NCBI GenBank assembly: GCA_019244165.1
Contig: JAFATA010000038.1
Coordinates: forward strand, 1 to 64,000
Source of the DNA: Pseudonocardiales bacterium
GTDB taxonomy: Bacteria; Actinomycetota; Actinomycetes; Mycobacteriales; Pseudonocardiaceae
Length of the DNA: 64,000 nucleotides
Direction of reading: 5' to 3'
The position numbers were made by a program, and so were the translations under genes. Of the stretch, positions 9,031 to 18,004 are shown piece after piece. The notes below the pieces were generated by a model. That model was not told the DNA's origin, ran no database searches, and worked only from the letters and a program-made list of their open reading frames with translations. The number at the start of each line of letters is the position of its first letter. Positions within the stretch are counted from its first letter, which is position 1.

Positions 9031-9819
9031 TCAGCTTCTCACTTGTCCGCTCGCCACGACGTCAGTGGGTGCCGCGGGGGCGCGCCGACCCGGTTCCAGG
9101 GAGACCGCGTAACCGGTGAACTTCCCCGTTGCCGTAGGGGGCACGGCGTGCAGCTGGGGTGCTTGGGACACCACATCGAACGCTTTCAGCGGGACCGGTG
9201 CTCCGCTTGTCAGTCCCCACAACACGTAAGTTTGGTCGGCCACGCGATTGCTGGGCAGGTGGGTGCTCACCACAGCGACCCGGTCCGGGCTGGCGAGCAC
9301 CATGCCTACCACCGCAGTGCCGCTCTTGGCGACCAGAGGCACCCGGACCGCCGCCGGGTTCGCAGCGCTTTGTATCGCCTCGGACATGCCCGCGACCTGG
9401 CGCTGCGCCTGGTTGAGCTCACCGCCCAGCTGCACCACCCGGACGCCGAGCACCACTGCGGCGGCGGCCAGAATAGCGGCCGCCGCCACGGCCAGCTCCC
9501 GGGTGCGCAGCCGCAATAGCGTGGGGAGGTGTCGTGCTGGCGACGTCGATGGCGCCCGTGGCGTCACCAGGGCTGCGGACTTGGCACCCGTGACACTGAG
9601 TATCCGCTGCTCCAGCGCGGCGTTGGGGGTTGCCTCCGGGATGGAAAGGCCCAGGGTGGCACCGACCTGCTCAGTCTCCGCAGCGGTCCGGGTGCATGTC
9701 GGGCACTCCGGCATGTGCGCGGCGACCAGCGACTCCTCGGCGGGCTCGAGGGTGTGCAAGGCCCACCCGACCGCCAGCTCGCGATGCGGACAGGCGGTAC
9801 CGTGGTGCTGGTCGTTCAT
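9031..9819 (-). CDS. Anti-sigma factor, RskA/anti-sigma-K type
   Basis: Zn-binding-like AHMPECPTC motif, central TM segment, C-terminal anti-sigma-K domain; overlaps ECF sigma gene. Confidence 0.85.
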   Translation of the reverse strand: MNDQHHGTACPHRELAVGWALHTLEPAEESLVAAHMPECPTCTRTAAETEQVGATLGLSIPEATPNAALEQRILSVTGAKSAALVTPRAPSTSPARHLPTLLRLRTRELAVAAAAILAAAAVVLGVRVVQLGGELNQAQRQVAGMSEAIQSAANPAAVRVPLVAKSGTAVVGMVLASPDRVAVVSTHLPSNRVADQTYVLWGLTSGAPVPLKAFDVVSQAPQLHAVPPTATGKFTGYAVSLEPGRRAPAAPTDVVASGQVRS

Positions 9820-10439
9820 CGGTTCGCCTCCCTCGCCATGCGAGCCTCGGCGACCAAGGCGTCCGGCCCCAACTGGTCGGCCAGCAGCGAGCGCAGCCGC
9901 TGCACCGCAGTAAACATGCGAGATTTCACCGTTCCCAGCGGGACACCCGTCAGCACCGCGATCTCACGCTGGGTATGCCCACCGAAGTAGGCCAGCGCGA
10001 GCACCTGCCGCTGCTCGAGGGGCAAGCGATGGAGCGCCGCACGCACCTGGCCAGCCGCGACGCGTGCCATCGCCGCCTGATCGGCGCCCGGTGCCAGGGT
10101 TGGCGACCAATCCTCGCCCGCCTCCGGCGTAGAGACCATGCGCCGACGGATGGTGCTCTCTCTGCGCACCGCGTCGACCGCCTTGTGGTGAATGAGGGTA
10201 AGGAGCCAGGTGGCGAAGCTACCCCGAGATGAGTCGAATCGGGCCGGGTCACGCCACAGGGTCAGGAAGACCTCCTGCACCACATCCTCCGCGAGCCCGT
10301 CATCGGCACAGATCCGACGGGCCAACGAGTAACATGGCCGGCCAAAGCGCTGATACAGCTGGGACAGTGCCGCACCGTCGGCGTCCCCGAGTCTTCGCAC
10401 AAGCTCAGCGTCAGAAGGTCCAGAAGATCCCCCAACCAT
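9816..10439 (-). CDS. sigK: ECF RNA polymerase sigma factor, SigK-like
   Basis: Sigma region 2 (DGLAEDVVQEVFLTLWRDPARFD...LLTLIHHKAVDAVRRE) and region 4 (LALAYFGGHTQREIAVLTGVPLGTVKSRM). Confidence 0.85.
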   Translation of the reverse strand: MVGGSSGPSDAELVRRLGDADGAALSQLYQRFGRPCYSLARRICADDGLAEDVVQEVFLTLWRDPARFDSSRGSFATWLLTLIHHKAVDAVRRESTIRRRMVSTPEAGEDWSPTLAPGADQAAMARVAAGQVRAALHRLPLEQRQVLALAYFGGHTQREIAVLTGVPLGTVKSRMFTAVQRLRSLLADQLGPDALVAEARMAREANR

Positions 10440-10787
10440 ATTGACAGCCGGTGACGCCGACTCGGAAGCGTCTTGCCGTCGATCAGGGCCGGGGGCGTTC
10501 GATCGAGCCTCATCGGCCACCAGAGGGATCCTCACGTCGTACCTACGCCGGGCACCACCTACCCGGTTCAGGTTAGTTGCCCCAGCGTATCGCCGCAGAT
10601 GGAGGCAGAAAGACACGATAAGCGACGAGCCTGCCGCTCCGGCGAACACTTCTGCCCCGTCCGGGTGGTCTGCCTTAGGCAACCGGGCGTAGCTCACGCA
10701 TCCCCCCGTTACAGCGACCAAAGTCAATCGTTTCAGGGTGCAGAGTCCGCACGCTCAAGTCCGAAGGCACAGAAAGGGGCGACAACG

Positions 10788-11213
10788 ATGCGTAACGACC
10801 ACGTGACTCTCCGTTCATCGGCGGTCTTTGACCTTCTGGCGCCGCGCACTCCCGCGGTGCCTGTTCAGGTTGCGCTCCGTTACGACACTCGCGACCCCTA
10901 CGCCGTCGTCGCCGCATTTCGGACCGGACGCGCTGGCTGGGTCGAGTGGGTGTTCTCCCGTGACCTGCTCGCCGACGGCCTGATCGCCGAGGCGGGAGAC
11001 GGCGACGTGCGCATCCGACCGGGCTCCGGGGATCCCGAGATCGTCGTCCTGGAGCTCAACTCCCCGTCAGGTCACGCCGTGTTCGAGGCCAGCGCCCAGC
11101 GCCTCGCCGAGTTTCTGGATGCCAGTTACGACATCGTCCTGCCCGGGAACGAGACCTTGTGGATGAACGTGGACGACGCGCTCAACCAGATGTTCGCCAA
11201 CGACGTGCCGTGA
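10788..11213 (+). CDS. SsgA-family sporulation/cell division regulator
   Basis: MRNDHVTLRSSAVFDLL...VPVQVALRYDTRDPYAV...WVFSRDLLADGL...FLDASYDIVLPGNE, SsgA/SsgB family. Confidence 0.9.
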   Translation: MRNDHVTLRSSAVFDLLAPRTPAVPVQVALRYDTRDPYAVVAAFRTGRAGWVEWVFSRDLLADGLIAEAGDGDVRIRPGSGDPEIVVLELNSPSGHAVFEASAQRLAEFLDASYDIVLPGNETLWMNVDDALNQMFANDVP

Positions 11214-11302
11214 GCCCGGGCCAGGTTGATCCGACTTCCCGGGTCGGCTACAGTTCGAACACGCACCGGGGCGGGGAGCCAGGCGAGTCCCGTCGGGAGC
11301 AT

Positions 11303-11375
11303 GCGGACGTAGCGCAGCTGGTAGCGCATCACCTTGCCAAGGTGAGGGTCGCGGGTTCGAATCCCGTCGTCCGCT
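11303..11375 (+). tRNA. tRNA-Gly (GCC)
   Basis: GCGGACGTAGCGCAGCTGGTAGCGCATCACCTTGCCAAGGTGAGGGTCGCGGGTTCGAATCCCGTCGTCCGCT; anticodon loop TTGCCAA. Confidence 0.95.
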
Positions 11376-11484
11376 CTGCGTGGTCCTCCACGCCGGGCCG
11401 CCCCAGGGGCGGGTCTTCGGCAAGTTTTCCGGGGCGACGATCCTGGGGACCGTCGATCGTGGGAACCTCTCCGGTACGAGGCGC

Positions 11485-11556
11485 GGCGGAGTGGCCGAGT
11501 GGCTTAGGCAAGGGCCTGCAAAGCCCTGTACGCGGGTTCGATTCCCGCCTCCGCCT
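11485..11556 (+). tRNA. tRNA-Cys (GCA)
   Basis: GGCGGAGTGGCCGAGTGGCTTAGGCAAGGGCCTGCAAAGCCCT...GGTTCGATTCCCGCCTCCGCCT; anticodon loop CTGCAAA. Confidence 0.95.
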
Positions 11557-11557
11557 C

Positions 11558-11632
11558 GGGCGATTAGCTCAGTGGGAGAGCGCTACCTTGACACGGTAGA
11601 GGTCACTGGTTCAATCCCAGTATCGCCCACCA
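11558..11632 (+). tRNA. tRNA-Val (GAC), CCA encoded
   Basis: GGGCGATTAGCTCAGTGGGAGAGCGCTACCTTGACACGGTAGAGGTCACTGGTTCAATCCCAGTATCGCCCACCA; anticodon loop TTGACAC. Confidence 0.95.
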
Positions 11633-11786
11633 GGGCAAACAGACCGGCTGGGCAACAGCGTCGGGGCCGCTGTGGGTCGCCATTCCGGGCCTCGGTGGGT
11701 CATCATCTGAGGCGTGTGGTGTTCGGGTCGCCGTTGTGGCGCTGGTCGGGTGGGTCGATCGCGACGATCTCGCGGTCCGGTGTGAT

Positions 11787-12614
11787 ATGGCCGAACTGCT
11801 GGTAATCACTGGCGCCGCGGGCAACATCGGCTCGACGTTGCGCCCTAGGTTGGCCAAGCCGGGTCGTTGGTTGCGGTTGTTGGATGTGCGCCCGATTCCA
11901 CCGGCTGAGCCCGGCGAACGAATAGAGCGTGTCGAGGCGTCGGTCACCGATCTGGGCGCGTTGGAGGCGGCGTTCGCCGGGGCGGACGCGGTGGTGCACC
12001 TGGGTGGGTTCAGTGAGGAGCGGGCGTGGGAGGAGCTGGTGGAGGTCAACATCAACGGGACCTATCGGGTATTCGAGGCGGCCCGCCGGCAGGGGGTGGG
12101 CAGGGTGGTGTTCGCCAGCTCGGTTCACGCCGCCGGGTTCGCCCCGCGAGACACCGGTGAGCTGCCGGACTATCTGTTCCCGCGACCGGATACCAACTAC
12201 GGGGTCAGCAAGGTCGCGGGTGAAGCGATCGGCAGCTTGTATGCCGACCGGTACGGGCTGTCGGTGGTCTGTCTCCGGATCGGCTACTGCTTTGAACAGC
12301 TGAGCAGCCCCGACGTGTTGGCGATCTATCTGAGCCCGGATGACTGTGCCAGCCTGGTCGAGGCAGCCATCTCAGCGCCCGCACCGGGGTTCAAGGTGGT
12401 GTGGGGGGTATCCCGCAATACCCGATCGGTACTCTCCCTCGCCGAAGCACGGTCGTTGGGCTACCGGCCTGCCGACGACTCAGAGCGTCATGTCCAGACC
12501 CTGGCCCAGCTGCCCGACGGTGATCCCCAACCCGCGCGGCGGCTCGGCGGTAAGTTCTGCGGGCCAGAGTTCGACACCGCACGCCATCAGGCCCGATCCG
12601 GCCCGACAAGCTAG
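11787..12614 (+). CDS. NAD-dependent epimerase/dehydratase (uronate dehydrogenase-like)
   Basis: Rossmann GAAGNIGSTLRPRL; YGVSKVAGE motif (YxxxK). Confidence 0.85.
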   Translation: MAELLVITGAAGNIGSTLRPRLAKPGRWLRLLDVRPIPPAEPGERIERVEASVTDLGALEAAFAGADAVVHLGGFSEERAWEELVEVNINGTYRVFEAARRQGVGRVVFASSVHAAGFAPRDTGELPDYLFPRPDTNYGVSKVAGEAIGSLYADRYGLSVVCLRIGYCFEQLSSPDVLAIYLSPDDCASLVEAAISAPAPGFKVVWGVSRNTRSVLSLAEARSLGYRPADDSERHVQTLAQLPDGDPQPARRLGGKFCGPEFDTARHQARSGPTS

Positions 12615-12778
12615 CGGTCGACGCGGCGGCACGGAAAAATCGTTTGTAGGGCCATGATCGTTCAACTACCATCAACGCCTGTGCGCGGATCCGGGGATCA
12701 CAACGGCTTAGTTTTCCTGCAACAAGTCGTCCTGCACCAACCGTCCGAGACAGCACAACGCGGATTGCGCACTTCCCG

Positions 12779-13978
12779 CTGACCGCCACCGACTTCATCA
12801 CCAGCGACGAGCAGTGGAGTACCCACAACTACCATCCGCTGCCGGTGGTGATCACCTCTGGTGAGGGAGCCTGGGTCACCGACGTGACCGGGCGACGCTA
12901 CCTCGATCTCCTCGCCGGCTACTCGGCGCTGAACTTCGGGCACCGGCACCCCGCGCTGGTGGCCGCCGCAGTGGAGCAGCTGGAGCGGGTGACCTTGACC
13001 TCGCGGGCATTTCACCACACCCTGCTCGGCGCGTTCTGCCGGGAACTTGCCCAGCTGACGGGAACCGAGATGGTGCTCCCCGTGAACACCGGCGCCGAGG
13101 CCGTCGAGTCCGCGATCAAAGTGGCCCGGTTGTGGGCGTACCGGGCCAAGGGTATCCCGGACGGCACCGCCGAGATCGTGGTCATGAGCGGGAACTTCCA
13201 CGGCCGCACGACCACCATTGTCTCGTTTTCCACCGAGGAGGAGTCCCGAGCTGGTTTCGGTCCGTTTACCCCTGGCTTCGTGGTGGTGCCCTACGGTGAT
13301 CTCGACGCGCTCCGCGGTGCGATCACGTCCCGGACCGCGGCGGTGCTCCTCGAGCCCGTGCAAGGCGAGGCGGGAGTGCTGGTTCCGCCGCCGGGTTACC
13401 TGGCCGGAGTCCGGGCCGCCTGCGACGACACTGGTGCTCTGCTCATCGCCGACGAGATCCAATCCGGGTTGGCTCGCACCGGAGAGCTCCTGGCCCTAGA
13501 CCATGACCACGTGCGGGCTGACCTGTACACCCTGGGTAAAGCGCTCGGTGGGGGGATCCTGCCAGTTTCGGCCGTGGTGGGACGGCGCGCGGTGCTGGGT
13601 GTGCTGCGGCCCGGGGAGCACGGATCAACCTTCGGCGGCAATCCGCTGGCCTGCGCGGTCGGTCGCGCGGTGATCGCCCTCCTGGCCAGTGGCGAGTTCC
13701 AGTCCCGCTCCCAGGAGCTGGGCGCGCACCTGCACACCCGGCTGCGTACCCTGGTCGACTGCGGGGCTGCGCAGATCACCGGCCGAGGATTGTGGGCCGG
13801 AGTGCACCTCGCTCCCGGCGGCCCCACCGGACGCATGGCGGCGGAGGCACTGCTCGCCCGCGGCGTGCTCTGCAAGGAGACTCAGACCACCACATTGCGC
13901 ATCGCTCCCCCACTCGTGATCAGCCGTGACGACCTGGACCTTGCCCTCGACGCCATCACCGACGTCCTCCTGCACTGA
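12779..13978 (+). CDS. rocD: Ornithine--oxo-acid transaminase
   Basis: HNYHPLPVVI...GYSALNFGHRHP...PLP-lysine region TLGKALGGGILPVSAV; start uncertain (no ATG/GTG/TTG upstream of conserved N-terminus; CTG 12779 proposed, ORF track uses GTG 12845). Confidence 0.85.
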   Translation: MTATDFITSDEQWSTHNYHPLPVVITSGEGAWVTDVTGRRYLDLLAGYSALNFGHRHPALVAAAVEQLERVTLTSRAFHHTLLGAFCRELAQLTGTEMVLPVNTGAEAVESAIKVARLWAYRAKGIPDGTAEIVVMSGNFHGRTTTIVSFSTEEESRAGFGPFTPGFVVVPYGDLDALRGAITSRTAAVLLEPVQGEAGVLVPPPGYLAGVRAACDDTGALLIADEIQSGLARTGELLALDHDHVRADLYTLGKALGGGILPVSAVVGRRAVLGVLRPGEHGSTFGGNPLACAVGRAVIALLASGEFQSRSQELGAHLHTRLRTLVDCGAAQITGRGLWAGVHLAPGGPTGRMAAEALLARGVLCKETQTTTLRIAPPLVISRDDLDLALDAITDVLLH

Positions 13979-14061
13979 CCTGCCGTGCCCTCGGTGAGGA
14001 TCACGCTCACGGCAAACTCACTGGGAGGATGGCAGGATCGCGACGCCGCCCCCCGACGTGA

Positions 14062-15633
14062 ATGCTAGGAGAGTCTGTGCGTCATCGGATCCTGCGGCTT
14101 CTGGGAGTGCCGATGATGCTGTTAGCGGTGCTGATGAGCGGCTGCACCGCAGGACCCTCGAACCGACCCGCGGTGTCGGTGCGGGGCACCACGGCGCCGC
14201 CGCAACGCTTTACACAGACCCCGCCCAGCAACCCACCACTGCCACCGACCGGCGAGTACGACCGTGATTCGCTGCCCTGGCGGGACTGCACCGACACGAT
14301 CGGCACCGCCCTGGGCAGGCCAAGCCCACGCCGGGTGGAGTGCACCGAGCTTCGGGTCGACGCCATGGTGGCGACACCGGTGCTCGGGAATGTCCTCAGG
14401 CTGGACCTCAGCAGGATCGGCCATGGCCCGGCCCCGCTGGTGGTGCTCGGCGAGGCGTCCGGGGAGCCCGGAACGGTCCGGGCCGCGCGGCTAGCACAGC
14501 AGCTGCCGCCAGCCCTCCTGGACCGTTTCACCGTGATCGGGCTGGCCCGCCGGGGCACGGGCCCCAGCGAACCGCTGGACTGCATACCGACGACCACCCG
14601 GAACCAGATCATCGGCATCGATCCCGACCCGGACCGGACCGAAGCGCTGGACTCGCTGCTCGATATCACCCGCGCCGCGATCCAGACCTGCGTGCAAGAC
14701 CTCGGCGAGACGCTCACCACGATCACCTCCATGGGCAGCGCCGACGACCTCGAACGGCTCCGGATTGCTCTCAACGCCCCCGTGCTCAACCTGATCTCCT
14801 CCGGTGAGGCGTCCCGGGCGGTGACCGACTTCCTCCACCGGTACCCCAGCTCCGCCGGGCGGGTCGTGCTCGACGGAGCCGTTGATCCCACCCTCGACGA
14901 CGTGAGCGCCACCGAGGCCACGCTGCTCGCAGCGGACGCCGGCTATACCGCATTCGCCGCCGACTGCGTGGCCCGAGGCTGCCCGCTGGGACCCGACCCC
15001 CGCGGTGCCCTGGTGAGCTTGGCCGCGGCGCTGCGCCGGTCCCCCCTCCAGGTCGGGTGGCAGCGGATCACCGCAGGCACCGCCTACCAGGCAGTGCTGG
15101 ACACGCTCGGTGAGCCCCAGCGCTGGCCGCAGCTGTCCCACGCGCTGGCAAGCGCCCGCGAGGGGAACGGCACCGAGCTGGCCGCGCTGGTGGCGCCGGT
15201 GGTAGCCAAACAACGCGGGCTGCCGGCACGTTTTGACCCTGCCCTGGCAACGCGCTGCAACGACACCCCGACCCGGGTACCACCCGAACGCGCCCAGCAG
15301 CTGGCGCACCAGTGGCAGCAGCGGTCCGCGCTGTTCGGGCCCCTGTTCGCTGCGCGGCTGCTGTGGTGCAGCGCGTGGCCCGTGCCCCCGCCACTGGGGA
15401 GACCGGAGGGCCGGGCGCTGCCGCCGGTGCTGGTGATCGCCACCACTGGTGACCCGGTGAGCCCTGCCGAAGGGGCCAGGCACACCGCGCAGTCGCTGCC
15501 CTCAGCAACCTTGGTGAGCTGGCAAGGCCAGGCGCATGGCGCGCTGCCCCGCAGCCCCTGCATCGTCGACCTGGTCACCCGCTTCCTGGTGGATGCCTCG
15601 ATACCCCGGCAGGGCACACTGTGTCCGCCGTAA
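14062..15633 (+). CDS. Secreted alpha/beta hydrolase lipoprotein, TAP-like C-terminal
   Basis: Lipobox-like signal peptide (LLAVLMSGCTAG); GLARRGTGPSEPLDC, ISSGEASRA, C-terminal VIATTGDPVSPAEGA / GQAHGAL. Confidence 0.85.
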   Translation: MLGESVRHRILRLLGVPMMLLAVLMSGCTAGPSNRPAVSVRGTTAPPQRFTQTPPSNPPLPPTGEYDRDSLPWRDCTDTIGTALGRPSPRRVECTELRVDAMVATPVLGNVLRLDLSRIGHGPAPLVVLGEASGEPGTVRAARLAQQLPPALLDRFTVIGLARRGTGPSEPLDCIPTTTRNQIIGIDPDPDRTEALDSLLDITRAAIQTCVQDLGETLTTITSMGSADDLERLRIALNAPVLNLISSGEASRAVTDFLHRYPSSAGRVVLDGAVDPTLDDVSATEATLLAADAGYTAFAADCVARGCPLGPDPRGALVSLAAALRRSPLQVGWQRITAGTAYQAVLDTLGEPQRWPQLSHALASAREGNGTELAALVAPVVAKQRGLPARFDPALATRCNDTPTRVPPERAQQLAHQWQQRSALFGPLFAARLLWCSAWPVPPPLGRPEGRALPPVLVIATTGDPVSPAEGARHTAQSLPSATLVSWQGQAHGALPRSPCIVDLVTRFLVDASIPRQGTLCPP

Positions 15634-15696
15634 CGTGGGTCCGCATCTCAACGTGGGTCCGCATCTAACTTTTCGCACGGAGGTGAGCTCCCGGTC

Positions 15697-17997
15697 ATGC
15701 CGTTGATCTCGTCGACCCATCAGCGGTCGTCCCCGGTGCGGTCGGTCGAGCTGTCCATCGGGGGGATGACGTGCGCAGCCTGCGCGGCACGGGTGGAGCG
15801 CAGGCTCAACAAGCTTGACGGCGTGCACGCCAGCGTGAACTACGCGACGGAGAAAGCCAGCGTGGCCACCAGCGCTGAGATAGGGATCGCGGAGCTGATC
15901 GCGCAGGTGGAACGGGCCGGCTACCGCGCCGCGCCGCTCGAGCCCGAGACGCCCGCGCAGGAGGAGCTCACCGATGCCCCGGTCCGGTATCTGGTGCGCC
16001 GGTTGGTGGTGGCGCTGCTGCTGGGGGTACCGCTCGGGGATCTGTCCATGACGGTGGTGTTGCTGCCTTCGGCGCGGTTCACCGGGTGGCAATGGGTGCT
16101 GCTGGCGATGACCTTGCCGGTGGTGACGTGGTGTGCCTGGCCGTTTCACCGCAAGGCCATCGTCGCCGCCAGGCATGGGGCGACCTCGATGGACACTCTG
16201 GTGTCGTTGGGGATTACCGCGGCCAGCTGCTGGTCGGTCTACACCATGTTCGTCAACACCAGCGCCGGCCACCGGCTCGACAGCGGCTGGGGACTGATCT
16301 TCCGGCCCGCTGGCTCCATCTACCTCGACGTGGCCGTCGGCGTGACCATCTTCCTGCTCGGTGGACGGTTGTTCGAGGCACGGGCCAAGCGGCGGGCTGG
16401 CGGTGCGCTGAGCGCACTGGCCAAGATCGGGGCGCGGGAGGTGTCGGTGCGGCGCGAGGACGGGCAGGAGGACCGCATCCCGATCGCGCAACTGCGTCTG
16501 GGCGATCATTTCGTGGTTCGCCCCGGCGAGACCATCGCGACCGACGGCGAGGTGGTCCTGGGCCACAGCGGGGTGGACAGCAGCACGATGACCGGGGAAT
16601 CGGCGCCGGTCGAGGTCTCCGAGGGCCACTCGGTCATCGGTGGCACCATCGCGTGCAGCGGCCGGCTTGTCGTCCGCGCCACCAGGGTGGGCAACGATAC
16701 CCAGCTGGCTCAGTTGGTGCGGCTGGTCGAGCAGGCGCAGAACGACAAGGCGAGCGTCCAGCGGCTCGCGGACCGCATCTGCGGGGTGTTCGTCCCTGTC
16801 GTCCTCGCCCTGGCGGCTACCACCTTCCTCGGATGGCTGGTCACCGGCGGATCGGTCGAGCATGCGTTCAGCTCGGCGCTCGCGGTACTGATCATCGCTT
16901 GCCCGTGCGCGCTGGGGCTGGCCACGCCAACGGCTCTCATGGTGGCCTCCGGGCGGGGAGCGGAACTGGGCATCTTCATCAAGGGTCACCAGGCGTTGGA
17001 GTCGGCCAAGACCATCGACACGGTGGTGTGGGACAAGACGGGAACCATCACCACCGGCCAGATGACGGTGGTCGATGTCGCCTTGGCCGCAAGGACCGAG
17101 CTGGACACGCTGCTGCGCCACGCCGGTGCCGTGGAGGACGCCTCCGAACATAGTGTTGCCGTGGCGATCAGCGCGCTGGCCCGGGCCGGGCTGGGCGAAA
17201 TCCCTCCGGTAGCGGACTTCACCAGCCTCTCCGGGCTCGGGGCCCGAGGCGTGGTGGACGGCCAGAACGTACTGGTCGGATCGGCACGGCTGCTGGCTAC
17301 GCATGGCATCCCGGTGCCGGGTGCGCTGGAGGAGCAGCGCCTCCGATGGGAACAGCAGGGCTGCACGACCGTGGTCGTGGCCGCGGACGGTGTGGTCGCC
17401 GGCGCGTTCGCGCTGAGCGACACGGTGCGGCCCAGCGCGGCTCCGGCGGTCACCGAGCTGCTCCGGCTCGGGCTGCGCACGGTCCTGCTCACCGGCGACA
17501 ACAAGGCCACTGCTGCGGCGGTCGCCGCGCAGGTCGGCATCGATGAGGTCATCGCCGAGGTGCTGCCGCGCGACAAAGCCGCGGTGATTGAGGCACTGCA
17601 GGCTCAGGGGCGCTCCGTGGCCATGGTCGGCGACGGCGTCAACGACGCACCCGCGCTGGCCCGCGCTAACCTCGGCTTGGCGGTCGTCTCCGGCACCGAC
17701 GTCGCGCTCGGTGCCGCCGATGTGATCCTGATGCGCAACGACCTGAACGTCGTGCCCAGCGCGATCAAGCTCGCCCGGAGCACCCTGCGCACCATTCGCG
17801 GCAACCTCGCCTGGGCCTTCGGCTACAACATCGCCGCGCTGCCGCTGGCGGCCCTCGGCCTGCTCAACCCGCTGATCGCCGGTGGCGCCATGACGTTGTC
17901 CTCCTTGTTCGTCGTGTCGAACAGCCTGCGCCTGCGCAGGTTCGCCCGGGACAAGGTTCCAGGGCTCGCCGCTGGACCGACCCCAATAAAGCCATGA
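15697..17997 (+). CDS. Heavy-metal (copper-type) translocating P-type ATPase
   Basis: N-terminal GMTCAACAARVE, CPCALGLATP, DKTGTIT, GDGVNDAPALA. Confidence 0.95.
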   Translation: MPLISSTHQRSSPVRSVELSIGGMTCAACAARVERRLNKLDGVHASVNYATEKASVATSAEIGIAELIAQVERAGYRAAPLEPETPAQEELTDAPVRYLVRRLVVALLLGVPLGDLSMTVVLLPSARFTGWQWVLLAMTLPVVTWCAWPFHRKAIVAARHGATSMDTLVSLGITAASCWSVYTMFVNTSAGHRLDSGWGLIFRPAGSIYLDVAVGVTIFLLGGRLFEARAKRRAGGALSALAKIGAREVSVRREDGQEDRIPIAQLRLGDHFVVRPGETIATDGEVVLGHSGVDSSTMTGESAPVEVSEGHSVIGGTIACSGRLVVRATRVGNDTQLAQLVRLVEQAQNDKASVQRLADRICGVFVPVVLALAATTFLGWLVTGGSVEHAFSSALAVLIIACPCALGLATPTALMVASGRGAELGIFIKGHQALESAKTIDTVVWDKTGTITTGQMTVVDVALAARTELDTLLRHAGAVEDASEHSVAVAISALARAGLGEIPPVADFTSLSGLGARGVVDGQNVLVGSARLLATHGIPVPGALEEQRLRWEQQGCTTVVVAADGVVAGAFALSDTVRPSAAPAVTELLRLGLRTVLLTGDNKATAAAVAAQVGIDEVIAEVLPRDKAAVIEALQAQGRSVAMVGDGVNDAPALARANLGLAVVSGTDVALGAADVILMRNDLNVVPSAIKLARSTLRTIRGNLAWAFGYNIAALPLAALGLLNPLIAGGAMTLSSLFVVSNSLRLRRFARDKVPGLAAGPTPIKP

Positions 17998-18004
17998 CCC
18001 ACGA

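Noticed and set aside
9816-10727. Full 303-aa sigma factor ORF
   Set aside because: The first ~95 residues do not resemble ECF sigma N-termini; the start at 10439 (MVGGSSGPSDAELVRRLGD) is more likely.
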